Source: Prostheceraeus crozeri
Lineage: Eukaryota > Platyhelminthes > Polycladida > Euryleptidae
Length of the DNA: 64,000 nt
Assembly (NCBI GenBank): GCA_907163375.1
Contig: CAJQUW010001851.1
Location: 108,501-172,500, forward strand
Direction: 5' to 3'
Shown: piece by piece, positions 49,821-60,895 of the stretch
Layout of the letters: every line of letters begins with the position of its first letter
Position numbering within the stretch: the first letter of the stretch is position 1
Position numbers and translations under genes: made by a program
The notes under the pieces: generated by a model
Databases searched by the model: none
What the model saw: only the letters and a program-made list of their open reading frames with translations
Told to the model about the DNA's origin: nothing

Positions 49821-50141
49821 GTGCCTAATTTGTTCAAGTCTGAGGACATCTTTCTATTCTATGCCCAGAAGAACTGGCACTCTGCAAGCTTTATGATTAT
49901 CAACCGTACGGCAAAGTCAGGATAGATAAACACAGCAGCCCTTTTGCAGTTCTTCAACTTGTTCCCATTCTAGATATTTTAAGCTAGTTTGGGCCATTCC
50001 GAGCCGTACTGACGCCCTTTTAGGGCGAAACGCAGCGTCTAGGGCTGCCAAGGAATATTTCTGCTTAAATTGTTCAAATCTGAGGACATCTTTCTATTCT
50101 ATACCCAGGCGAACTGGCACTCTACAATCTTTATGATTACA
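49821..50141 (+). repeat. ribozyme-bearing 240-bp tandem dimer (retrozyme-like), copy 3
   Basis: Two tandem units with an exact period of 240 bases: TTCAAGTC at 49833 and TTCAAATC at 50073 start matching stretches that run through CTTTCTATTCTAT and TGGCACTCT. The second unit is truncated near 50141, giving about 1.3 units, the same arrangement as copy 1. It also provides the uninterrupted version of the site where the LINE sits in copy 1. The hammerhead core lies at 50002-50046. No open reading frame. Confidence 0.8.
50002..50046 (+). ncRNA. type I hammerhead ribozyme, copy 3
   Basis: AGCCGTA (5' strand of stem I) precedes CTGACG, stem II (GCCC with GGGC around TTTTA), GAA, a 3-bp stem III (ACG with CGT, loop CAG) and the cleavage triplet GTC ending at 50039. 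The 3' strand of stem I, TAGGGCT, pairs with AGCCGTA except at one position. The CUGANGA box has lost two bases relative to copy 1, so this copy is probably inactive. Stem III and the cleavage site are best preserved here. Confidence 0.75.
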
Positions 50142-51136
50142 TGTAGACATATAAGACACGAGTAGGCAAATAGGCAAAAGCTACGAAATTATCAAAAGCC
50201 AAAACAAGAAGCATTAGCATGTCAATTTGTTTGACCAGCAAGGGTTTTTCCACTGCATCCAAACGCACATCACTTTGAGATCACTGGTTTAAATCAATGC
50301 ATCAATTAATTTTCATCAATATTGAGTCTTCGCCATGCTGCCCTGGTGTTTTGTTCTCGAAAGGAGTTGCAGCGCACAAAACGAATACCATAACTGCTCA
50401 AATATTTCTAAATGATCAATTTGATAGCTTTGCTGATTAATTTGTAGCATAATCACTTGTAAAAACTGACAAATCATTTCGTTTACTCAATTAAAGAAAA
50501 TGTGAGTACCGAAGTCAGACACTATGAGTCATGTTTATCGTGCACTATCTTGGATGACTGAATGCATCCCACATTGTAAATTTTTCAAAAACGTGCCCGT
50601 GTGCAAATAAGGCTACATTCAAATAGTATTACCTACTGGATTAATAAAATTGACAAAGAATGCTTGAAGAAAAATGCTGTCTAATGACAATATGCACCGC
50701 TTTTCTTAAAATTTACTTTTTCATTGAAATAATGATGGAGAGCATGAACAGTTGAAACTATCATAGGAATCACGTAAATTTGTTACAATAAACAGTATCC
50801 TAAAGCATAAAGTTTCCACTATTTAGCCTGGTGGTTCAATGTTTCCAGCTACTCGCAAAATGAATGATGAGAATGCATTCCAACAGCTATGGTAAAACAT
50901 GGAGTGTGATTAATGTTTCTAGCTGTTTGCAAGTTTGAGCCACTTTTCTTTTTAAACTGTATGACCTAATATTCTGATGAATAATGACTTTTTTCACGAT
51001 ATTGATCTTGATGATGATCGATCAATCTCTGTCATTGTATTTCCAATTGTAGACAATTGAGACTAATTTTTTATTGATGTTTACAACGGGTTCTCATTTC
51101 AGAAAATGTCGATTGTGCATATGGTCATTAAAGATG
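50142..51136. other. no recognised gene
   Basis: AT-rich sequence; nothing recognised. Confidence 0.4.
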
Positions 51137-51290
51137 AACGATCCTACCCAAAACTAACCATAACCCGACACGACCCGAAAGTACGGGTTCAGGTCGAGTT
51201 CGGGTAACATCATTGCCTTTATCAAAAATCCGAGGAAATCTTCGGGTTTTCGGGTTTGGGAAAAAATTTCGGGTTTGAGCACACCTATTT
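51137..51290. repeat. CGGGT/ACCCG-rich tract
   Basis: Repeated ACCCGA, CGGGTT and TTCGGGT motifs in both orientations stand out in AT-rich DNA. A similar tract lies at 52745-52835. They could be subterminal parts of a DNA element or a low-complexity family; I found no terminal repeats or target duplication. Confidence 0.5.
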
Positions 51291-51689
51291 CGGAAATGTG
51301 TCAGAATTTATGAATATTTTTTCTATAATATATCATAGAAGGGTTGGTGAATATCATCCTTAAATATAGTGCAATGGTCTGGGCAACTGATTTGATCAAT
51401 ACATTTGCCTTTTTTCATTGTTCTGATAAAATAACGAGGGGAATTATTATTTCTTGCTTGTATATTCACTTTTAGATTTGTTATTATGTCGCTTTTATAG
51501 AAGCTGTTTCACAAACATGATTAAAACGACTTTGATACGACTGCGAAAGGTGTACTATGATTTAATTTCAAAAATTTCAAAATATCATCATTTCAGTTTG
51601 AGTTATCGACGACTGAGAACTTTCTGGGGTAGGATCACAGTAGCGTCAAGAGATGTTTGGAGCGAATGTGGAAGCTGCGGTGAATAGTA

Positions 51690-52003
51690 GGTGCAACATG
51701 TCCTCTCGCCCGCCAAAATCATTCAGTAAGTGCCACTGAATGATTACTCGCCCGCCGCCGCATCTGTTTGTATGAGTGCTCTGTTACGGCGTCTTTATGG
51801 TGTATGCCTATGAGCGCTCTGGTAGGCGTCTGTGTGTGTTTTATCTTCCTCAAATATATGATGATCGATTCACTTGTTCGCATGTCATTGAGTACGTCGT
51901 TTACCATGAACTTGATTGCTTTTTATGTTATACATTGCCGGGCCAGCAATCATTTAGTGGCATTTACTGAATAATTTTGGCCGGCGAGAAGTCATGTTGC
52001 GCC
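51690..52003. mobile_element. MITE with long inverted repeats (314 bp)
   Basis: Inverted repeats of about 70 bp begin with GGTGCAACATG at the left and end with the complement of GGCGCAACATG at the right; both contain TCTCGCC and a CATTCAGTAA-like segment. Flanking 8-mers GAATAGTA (51682-51689) and GAATTGTA (52004-52011) match at 7 of 8 positions, suggesting an 8-bp duplication. The GG start does not fit hAT well; a P- or Merlin-like origin is possible. No transposase. Confidence 0.72.
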
Positions 52004-52011
52004 GAATTGTA

Positions 52012-53713
52012 AAGTCTCTAGAAGTGCTTGGATGGTTGGAAACTAATTTTTTCAATAATCCATGTCTTTTCACGTTCCGGAACCCTTTAATTGGATGAAT
52101 AAAAACGAACACCAGTTTTAAAATGGAGTAAGCAACTTATATTTTCAATGTTGCTGTAAAGTGTCGATCATAAAATGTCGTAGGCTATACGTCAATGGTA
52201 GGCCCATATATGCTGATCAATACAAGGGTTATAGACGATTATGGCTTAGTATTTGTTTACTTTCCTGATGTAAATCTCTAATCTCATAAAGTGGATCATG
52301 TTAACCTAATTCTATATTGAAGTGAAATTGATACAATTTTTTTGCTGTTATCATAAAGCTACGAATGCTCAGTTGATGCAACAGAAAATGAATGAATTTG
52401 TAATAACTATAATCTTAATTATGGCATACATGCGCTTCAATTATTTCACAGAAATGTATAATAATTTCATTGAATATGTATCTGAAATTTTTCTCATGTT
52501 TTGACGGTTTTGTAATCATTTTTATTCTATCGAATTAGTTAGTGCAGCGTTAACCTCTAGAGGAGAATGCAATTAAATCTGGCCGATTTCCTTTCCTAGA
52601 GACTACCTCCGGTGTTTAAATAGATCGATTTCAACCTGGAATGAATCATTCATACAGCTCTAAAATTACCTGGGTTCCTGTAATACGATGACTTTCTGGT
52701 CACACGAGTATTAGCATAATATCTTGAATGGTTTTCGGATCTAGTCTGGTCGGGCCGGGTTGTGGTATTTTCTTATCCGGTTCGGGTAAAACTTCCGGAC
52801 CCAACCCGACCTCGTGTTCGGGTTTCAAAATTCATGAAATTTTAACCGTTGGAGATCGCATGATGGCACTCGCGAAAAATAGACGATTTTGATCTATAAA
52901 TGACTTCTATCTAAATATTGGAGCTTCAAAAATGGAAGAGGAAGTATATGCCAACTGCACACCTTTTTGCAATATTATAGGCTAAATTAATTTTTAAAGA
53001 TCAAATACTAGATACTTAGGATGGAAATTCATTCTCTCAACACTTTCGCGACCTCTCATCACGATGACTACAGTCACAGTGACAATGACAGAAATGGATT
53101 AATACTTATTAAATCCAAAATAATCAATAATCGGTTAACAAAAGGCATTCACATTCAGGTTTTTAAAAAAATCAGAAAATGAATAAAGCTGACACAAGCT
53201 TGTAAATAATGTCAAAGTTCATTTAACGGTTGCTGATTCGGCTGATTCCTCTGGAAGATAAAAGCTTTAGATCTATCTGTCCCTGACAGGGCAATTTCAG
53301 TTTCCATGATATTGATCATTTTACACCAATGTATGCTTCAATTGAAAGCAAAACTGAGTTTTTGATAGAAGGATAACAATTTATTTGACAATAACCAGAA
53401 AATAATAATTGATCAAATGCATAAAATGAAACACGTTCAGTCTACTTCATTACGCTGAAGCAATGTTGATTCGATCTATTTCCATTTTGCCCAGTTGCTT
53501 GTGGTTTCTGGAAATGTAAATGAAATTCTGATCAAAATTGTTAAATTTATATGAAAATTGACTGTCATTACTAGACTATCTTATTTTTTGCAATGTCTAT
53601 ACATCCTGTGCCATTTTGCACGAATATATCGGTCAAAGAGTCAATATACTTGCTCTATGGTCCGATTCTTTTAAATTTGAAGCAATTTCATTGAAATGTG
53701 CTACTAGTAGGTT
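52012..53713. other. no recognised gene; CGGGT tract
   Basis: AT-rich sequence without a recognised exon. The tract at 52745-52835 again has clustered CGGGT/ACCCG motifs. Confidence 0.4.
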
Positions 53714-54162
53714 CATAGAGTAAGTATATTAGGCAGAGTGGTAACTCAGCATTTATTGAATACCCAATGTGTATACAATTTCGATTTCATTAAATGAAGA
53801 CAGCTATACAGAATATGAAATGGTATTCCACAAATCCTATGCATGTCACGTCAATTTGGAGAGGCAATAGTTTCTTAAATTAGGAATTCGATGGGCTATA
53901 ACGCTCAGCTTTGTTGTAATAATATTATTTTTTAACCGTGATCACATCACAAACTGCCACCGACAGAGCAAAACATAAGGAAGCTTGTCATAATTAACTT
54001 TAAAAGATGTTAATGGGTGCACATTCAGATTCATGTATTGACGTCTTGTGAATCATAAAATCATGCGCTGAAAATTGAATTAAAAACATGACATCTCAGC
54101 TATAAGAAGCACAATGAGAGCTCACCGCTTCGACACTCTACCTATATATACTTTACTCTATG
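53714..54162. mobile_element. MITE family copy A (449 bp, internally deleted)
   Basis: Begins CATAGAGTAAGTATATTAGG and ends with the inverted match CTACCTATATA...CTCTATG. Inner segments such as AAATTGAATTAAAAACATGA are shared with copies B and C, but the second half is missing, so it is an internally deleted copy. Flanking 8-mers match at 5 of 8 positions, a weak trace of an 8-bp duplication. Confidence 0.75.
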
Positions 54163-54173
54163 AATATGTCTAC

Positions 54174-54760
54174 GGCCGCTGTCACACAGAAAAAGACGTC
54201 TTCCATCTTCTATCTTCCACTTGAGATTTCCCTTTAATTGCATGTAGAAAAGAATGCAACCTATCACACAGAAAAAGTCATCAGCCGTAAGTCATCTTCC
54301 ATCGTCCATCACGCTGTCACACAGGAAAAGTCATAAGGCGTCGTCCATCGGACATAAGGCATGAAATTATGCGGCTGATGAAGTTAATTGCCATCATCCA
54401 TCAAGCATCAGCCGCGAGACTATTTTTAAATTAGAACAACGTTAAGTGACGTCTGAGGAAAGATATAGGAAGCTGTGATTTGCAAAGAGAAGCAATGTAT
54501 CAGAAAGCAGCTCTTTGTTCACCATGTCGGACGAGGACAATGATGAGGAAGAGAAGAGCTTAGACAGTAATCATAGCAACGGTAAATAGCGCTGACTGAA
54601 TCGGAAATGGATTTCCCTAGTGTGACTGGGTCCGTGGAAGACGACAGATGAAAATCGTCTCATCACACCTTATGGAAGACGCCTCACGAAGAATGTGCAA
54701 AGAGGCGAGTGACATGGACGATAGAAGATGGAAGACGCCTTATTGTGTGTGACCGTGGGC
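54174..54760. mobile_element. PIF/Harbinger-like non-autonomous element (587 bp)
   Basis: About 50-bp inverted repeats: the left starts GGCCGCTGTCACACAG, the right is the complement of GCCCACGGTCACACAC, and both continue into GTCTTCCATCTTCTATC. The G-rich start followed by GTCACAC is typical of PIF/Harbinger ends. The 3-bp flanks are TAC and TAA (family target TWA), a 2 of 3 match. It follows MITE copy A by only 11 bp. Confidence 0.75.
54524..54589 (+). pseudogene. possible relic first exon inside the Harbinger-like element
   Basis: A methionine in good context (ACCATGTC) opens a short acidic peptide beginning MSDEDNDEEEKSLDSN. Before its stop at 54587-54589 there is a possible splice donor (ACGGTAAAT, GT at 54582). 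PIF/Harbinger elements encode spliced proteins, so this may be a remnant; the peptide is too short to assign. Confidence 0.3.
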
Positions 54761-55159
54761 TAAGAGAAAGCATACTTTTGTGCTGTGTGACAATTTCAAA
54801 ATTGTATTGGCATTTCATATTCACCCAATGCCTTCTGAATCAGGTATGCGAAGATTGTATTACGTTCGAATTGATGAAAAATCTCGGATTCGGACTGATA
54901 ACGTGCATGAAATCGGATTGCTATTTCTGTAAATATTCGCGGAATTCCAATGGGAGGAAACTATATCCCATTGCTAGTGGATGATTTTCTCTTGCCATGT
55001 GAATTTATACGCATGATGAGCGGTCTCGCACAGGTTGCCATCTTTTGAAACATATTGATAGTTTGATAGCACACGCATTTCCTGACGACTTGTTTGCGGT
55101 TATAGAAATGGTTTAAATGATAAATATATTGCATTGTGATATTTAGATGTAGAATTAAC
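54761..55159. other. spacer between elements
   Basis: About 400 bp between the Harbinger-like element and MITE copy B. A 91-codon frame overlaps the element end and has no motif. Confidence 0.4.
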
Positions 55160-55954
55160 CATAGAGTAGGTATATTAGGTAGAGTGGTAACTCCCCATTT
55201 ATTAAATCCCCAATGTGTATACACTTTTGCACTTCTGATTTTATTAAATGAACTCGAGGGGGATGCAGTCAGAATTGTTTCCAAATGTGAGATATGCAGA
55301 TTTGAAGAAATTACAACGGAATTGACTCATCATGATAGTACAATGCAGAGGGAAGTGATACTACAGATCGTCCGTGTCATGACAGCCTTGGTGCTTTCAT
55401 GCTGAACCTCAAGAGAATCTTCTTAAGCGTGATCATAAGCAGCCTGCCACTGGTAGAGCTATAAAACAGAATCAAAGACAATGATTTCAATTAACTTTGA
55501 AAGATGTAAATGGGTCCACATCAATATTCAGATTCAAGAAGTGAAACATTAACTTAGTGAATCATAAATTCATAACAATGAAAATTGAATTAAAAACATG
55601 AAATTTCAGCCACGACAGCACAATAAAATCTTGACTTTTTCATGAAGACTTCCATTATAATGCCGTTCATTAGATTTCCTTGATCATCTGCATAATTTCC
55701 GCTTAGTTACGATGCCTGCCAGCGAATGCTCATTCCCTTTGATATCCAACTTGTTTCATACTACTTATAAAGAGGCGTCATGTCGGTAGTATTTAAATTG
55801 GCAAAAATTTAGCTTTTCAAAACTGCGCAAATAATTGTTTGAACCACAGGAGCGTAATCTCCGCAAAAAACTGAACTTTTTCATGTATGAATTTTCACTA
55901 TATACAGATAAGTTTTTGAGCCGACACTCTACCTACATACTTACCTACTCTATA
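55160..55954. mobile_element. MITE family copy B (795 bp, full-length)
   Basis: Ends are CATAGAGTAGGTATATTAGG at the left and the inverted counterpart closing CCTACTCTATA at the right. Flanking 8-mers GAATTAAC and AAATTGAC match at 6 of 8 positions. It is the reverse-orientation equivalent of copy C and gives the version of the family without the pogo-like insertion. No transposase frame. Confidence 0.8.
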
Positions 55955-56369
55955 AAATTGACAATTCTTCAAGTTGGTGTCCACTTGTCTGTGTGTCGTG
56001 TCAGAATATCGAAACTTCTCCTTTTAACGCAATGCAATTTGCTATAATTTTCGAGAGTATTTTGCCTTCACGTAAAATTCAACTAACTTGCGCATTTTCT
56101 TACATTTATACACATTTTCTCACATTACGCTATATTGGTGCCTAAAGCTAAAATTATTTTTTATATGAATCATAGAGTAAGCGTATAGTAGGTAGAGTGT
56201 CAACTCAAAAAAGTATCTGTATACAGTGAAAAATTTTATATCAAAATATTCAGTTTTTTGCGGAGATCACGTTGGTGCGGTCCAAAAAAATATTTGAGCA
56301 GTTTTTGAAAAGCTAAAATTTTGCAAATTTATGAGCTTGCACTACCGACATGAAGCCCGTTTATATGTA

Positions 56370-57557
56370 CCGTATTTTCCATATATAAGCCCACACAAAT
56401 AAAGGCCCATGGGCTCACATTTGGCAGATGGGCTTATATTTGGAAACATAATTTATTGTGATCAAGAAAATATAATTTAGGAAAACCAAGGATTTATCTC
56501 TAAGTATACTCACAATAAATCTTATTGGTCACCAGTTGTCTGTGTGCGCGCGCTCGTGTGTGTGTGTGGATGTGTTTACTTGATGTTGCCGTGATCGAAT
56601 CGTCGCATCCTATTGCAAACACCATTGTTCGAAGAATTCAAGGGGTATAATTCTAAGAATATGCGAGCAGGCGAGAAGTCAAGGGCGCGGGTTTGTGCAA
56701 CAGTGCGAACACAGGTATTCGTTGCCTTTTGAGTAAGAGTCACACAGGCATTTGAGCCCTACGATTTAACACTTGCTTCATTTTTTTATCGATCGTCTTC
56801 GATGCCAACTGCGTCATGGCATCATCAGAAAGTGAAGAGACAATTCCTAAGACTCGCTTAAAGAGGAGAAGCCATACAATTTTCGACAAATTGCAAATAA
56901 TTGAGACTGTCAAAATAAATCACGGAAACAACTTGAGTGCTGCTTCAAGAGAGAGGGGAATTTCAAGTAAGCAACTCCGAACTTGGATATCTGAAGAATG
57001 CAAGCTAAGGAATACCTCAACAAAGCAGAAAAGGCGCCTACATCCGGGAGGTGGACGCAGACCTTTTTGTCCGGAAATCGAATTTAATTGATAAAATGGT
57101 TGAAAATTGAACGTTCGAACAAAAGAAACGTCAGTTGGACAAGATTACAACATGAAGCCGTAAAGACATTGTTCCACGACTCAACAAGCCCTGTACATTC
57201 ATTGTTATTAACTTTTGTCCTTTTTTTGTGATGAGATATGGATCCAAAGACGCATCTACGAAATTGGATTTCCTTATAGGCTACCGGTTTTATAGACAGA
57301 AACTTGCTGCTGACTGCTCATTTTTTAAATATACTGTTATACTATAATTCACGACAGCGCGTCTTTTAGTTGCATTTTGTTGTTTATACATCGAGGTACT
57401 AATTATTTAGAATCCAACAGCGGCATAAAAGCCAAAATGGTAGAGATTGAAAAGGTGCCAAATAGAAGCCCTGGGATTGTATATGGAGTCAATATTTTGT
57501 CGCAAAATCGGTAAAAACTGAATGTAAGCCCATGGACTTTTATATGGAAAGATACGG
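56370..57557. mobile_element. pogo-like DNA transposon (1188 bp, internally deleted)
   Basis: Inverted ends: CCGTATTTTCCATATA at the left, the complement of CCGTATCTTTCCATATA at the right, both continuing to CCCATGGGCT or a close form. TA flanks both ends (56368-56369, 57558-57559). Copy B has a single TA at the same place (AAGTAGTATGAAACAAG), which proves the insertion site. TA duplication plus the DNA-binding frame inside fit the Tc1/mariner-pogo superfamily. The catalytic DDE part is missing. Confidence 0.88.
56816..57091 (+). pseudogene. pogo-like transposase, DNA-binding N terminus
   Basis: A 91-codon frame from a good ATG context (GTCATGG). After an acidic start, KRRSHTIFDKLQIIETVK and ISSKQLRTWISEE form a helix-turn-helix like that of pogo/Tigger-type and related Brinker-like domains, followed by the typical basic GGGRRPFCPEIE. 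A frame change then leads into KWLKIERSNKRNVSW, which fits the second DNA-binding part. The DDE catalytic domain is absent. In intact relatives this protein binds the element ends and excises the transposon. Confidence 0.75.
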
Positions 57558-58213
57558 TAGTATGAAACAAGGTGGATATCAAAAGGAATGAATTTGCTAA
57601 TAGTCATGCTAACGAAACGGAAATTAAGCTGATTGTCAAGGGAATTTCATGAACTGCATTATAAATTTATAATGAAAGTCTTCATGAAAAATCGAGATCT
57701 TATTAATGTGCTTTCTTGGCTGAAACTTCATGTTTTGAATTCAATTTTCATCGATATGATTTTATGATTCACTAAATTTATATGTTTAATCTTGAATCTG
57801 AATAGTGATGTGGACCCTTACATCCTTAAAAGTTACATCCTTAAAAGAAATCATTGTCTGTGATTGTGTTGTTTTGCTCTACCAGTGGCAGGTTGCCTGT
57901 GATATGATCACCTCTTGGTATTGAGCATGAAAGTAATGGCAACCTATAGAATTGTGAATTTAACAGACACTTCCTCTCCAAGGCTGTCATAACACGACGG
58001 ATTTGTAAAATTCCATCATTCCTTCTGCATTAATGTCATGATCAGTCAGTTTTGTGGCAATTTCTTCAAAACAGCAAAAATTTGCATTTGGTAGCAATAT
58101 CCAGCTGTAGTCACCTTAAATTCATTTGATAAAGTCGAAAGTGTATACACATTGAGGATTTAATAAATGCGAAGTTACCTCTCTACCTAATATACTTACT
58201 CTGTGATATAAAT

Positions 58214-59380
58214 ACCCTACCCATAACACACGTGATCTGAGGCTCTGCATGGAAGCATTTCTTGATGAACAATTTATTCTTTTGTTTAATCTGTTTTAAA
58301 GTTCGGACTGCTCTGCAGCAGACAATTATCAATGCGATGTAAGTTGATGCGGTTTTCAAGTATAAGCATCTGTTTCCATTCTGAAGTTGCTTTGCATCAC
58401 TTTTACAAGTATTTCAAGAATGTTGTGGCGCACACTTTGGGCGTAGGTTCGTCGACTGCAGATCGTCCACGATGTTATAGAATCCAACGAAACGTATGCA
58501 GTCGGTCATGTTGATGATAAATCTCGCTTCTCTATAAATGCATTTATTTCAATAAATCATAAACATATTTTTATTGGATTTCATTGGTCTATTTTTTATA
58601 ACCTGGCGTTTCTGCCCGAGTGAACACATCAGTGAGGCCTCTTCATGGTTACTGAAAGTTATTTTCTGTAAGCGAATGTAATTGAATTTGTTTTCACCTC
58701 GCAATATATTTTCATTTCGGCGCAGAGTTCTTTTCAACTGAACCATCTTGTAACCAATATAGCCCACTAGCGATTTACCAAACTTTCCTAAATAGACTGC
58801 CCTACAATTATGTGAGATAAATAGAGACTTGCTCTTTAAGAAAGCATCTGGTGTTCTGTGGTGCCTACTCAATAAGAGAAAATATTCAATATAAAATTTC
58901 GACATGTAATTACTGTATGTTAGCTAGACATAACACTAAATTGTCACTTTTTGCAGCTAAAACAGTCCGAATTAATGACATTTCCTTTAATTGGGATAAT
59001 CTAATCTCGGAATATCTTCACTAACATTGACTGCGCATATTTATGAGCTTCTATGTTTTTGTGGTGGATTTCAACTTCAGCTGGAACGCTGCGCTTATTT
59101 CACCTATAAATTGTGGCTAAATCATTCTTCAACTTGGCATACTAGTATAAAACCTTTTATATTGATGGGGCAGAATAAAACCACCTAAGCCTATCAGTAA
59201 ATAGCCACGAGTGTCTTCATGAATATCAAAGGCATATATTGCTATGAATAGGAAGTAGGACTTAATTGATAACTGAGCATTTCAAGTAATATCATCAAAA
59301 TAGCTGTTTACACAACAAGCAATCATAATTTGTCCATGCTAATGAGATGTATTTCTACTTTAGTATCAACTAATGTTTAC
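58214..59380. other. no recognised gene
   Basis: AT-rich sequence, probably intron of the minus-strand EGF-module gene. A minus-strand frame at 58549-58905 (118 codons) has no recognisable domain. Confidence 0.35.
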
Positions 59381-59569
59381 CTGAATATGTACAGAATCGT
59401 TTAGTGTCGGTAGTTCTTAGAGGATCTGCTTCGTAGCCGTCTTTGCAGTAACATTGGTATTTTCCTTGATAGGTATAGCAATCCATTGATTCAGTGTCAC
59501 AGACATCATCATTATAACACGTTTCGAGAGTAGCACAGCCTCCTGGAACCGGTCTATAACCTTTCCCAC
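59381..59569 (-). CDS. EGF-like module exon of an unidentified host gene
   Basis: The minus-strand exon of 189 bp runs from an acceptor (CTCGTTGCAG) to a donor (CAG then GTAAAC at 59380 downward). Both boundaries are phase 1, the classic symmetric arrangement of shuffled EGF modules. The peptide has cysteines spaced as in an EGF-like domain: GGCATLETCYNDDVC, then SMDCYTYQGKYQCYCKDGYE and a final cysteine. CxCxxGY is the hallmark. The module should be extracellular and disulfide-bonded, part of a larger secreted or membrane protein. I cannot name the gene. The neighbouring exons were not recognised. Confidence 0.75.
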
Positions 59570-60598
59570 CTGCAACGAGATACGTTTTCATGTAATTGTA
59601 GGTCTGCACAGAATCATATCACTTTTTTCCTCAGTATTTCTTTCCAATAGGGATCTCGCATGCCTGCACATAGCACTCGGTTCTGCATCTCGATCAAAGA
59701 TGCATCAGAGATGAAAGATTAATCGATTTTAAGATTTCATGCATCAAAGTATTTTTGTTTTACACTGTTCAGAATTCATCAATAACTTAACCAAGTAGCA
59801 AGCGAAGTATAACCTCATTTTCAACAATGAATGAATTCCACGTTTCTGTTGTTAAGAGGAAAAAGGAAAATGTATAAATATGAAATTGAATACTTACAAA
59901 ATATGGCATTAGCGTTGTTCTGAAAGAAAAAGGGAATTTCTTTGTAGGTGTCCAAACTTTTGTCACATTTGAGTCACTTTTTAAAAGCATCAATCACCAC
60001 TAAGTAGGCTACATGAAAATGAGACTGTTGCGCTAACGGTTACATTACAGATAGCTTGTGAAAAATCACTGTACTGTCATGCAAGGATGCGTACTACGGA
60101 GTCAGCATTTTGATAGGACTGTGACTCTGAGACAAGGTAGGACATTGCAGTTTCACAATCAGTTTTTAAACAGAATCATGAACAGAACATTTTGTCTAAG
60201 AAAATTGCATTTTGAATCAAAACAGCTTGAAAAACCTCATGTGCTCCGAATCTGATCTTTTTTGTGTATTATTTTCTATGATGCTTGCTTTTGAAGCTGG
60301 ACCAACTGTGCCGAGATCTCAATCTGAGGAATTACTCTGTCTACCATTGACAAGGAGAAGTTCGGATTGCGAACTTCTTGAGTAGACGACGAAGTTCGGC
60401 TTTCAAAGCAAAGACCGTATTAAAGACCAAAAATTCAACTAGCTGCAATACAGGAAAGCGTAGTCATTGCGATGAAGGAAAGTTTTAATCGAGTGCAATC
60501 TGCCATTTTGATGAGCGTGTGCATTTCGCTGTGCCGACTGTGAGGAGATGATTCATCACACTGGCTAGAAATCCTGAATCCGCCTTTTAGTAGAGGGA

Positions 60599-60600
<2 letters not shown>
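59570..60600. other. no recognised gene
   Basis: AT-rich sequence upstream of the EGF exon on its strand, likely intron. Nothing else recognised. Confidence 0.35.
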
Positions 60601-60679
<79 letters not shown>

Positions 60680-60789
60680 TATATAGAGAGAGAGTGAGTG
60701 AGAGAGTGAGTGAGAGAGTGAGTGAGAGAGAGAGTGAGAGAGTGAGAGAGTGAGAGTGAGAGTGAGAGTGAGAGAGAGAGAGAGAGAGC
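60601..60789. repeat. AG microsatellite with GTGA variants
   Basis: A long AG run (about 70 bases uninterrupted) followed by AGTG/AGAG variants, directly before the LINE at the right edge. The LINE 5' end may lie at or just after it. Confidence 0.95.
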
Positions 60790-60895
60790 GATATTAATTA
60801 CCATATTAATTACCAATACGAGTCACAAGGTCCGGAGTAAATCTTCATCCTATCAATTTATTCTTATAATTTTCCAATTGATTACAGATACCATC

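Larger units (their letters stand above)
56171..58205. mobile_element. MITE family copy C (about 845 bp plus nested pogo-like element)
   Basis: Starts CATAGAGTAAG, ends CTTACTCTGTG. Flanking 8-mers ATATGAAT (56163-56170) and ATATAAAT (58206-58213) match at 7 of 8, the best support that the family makes 8-bp duplications and is hAT-like. The two halves match the complement of copy B on both sides of the inserted pogo-like element. A 17-bp tandem duplication (TTACATCCTTAAAAG) lies near 57816-57850. Confidence 0.8.

Noticed and set aside
60565-60816. Ser/Leu repeat protein on the minus strand
   Set aside because: Translation of the AG microsatellite.
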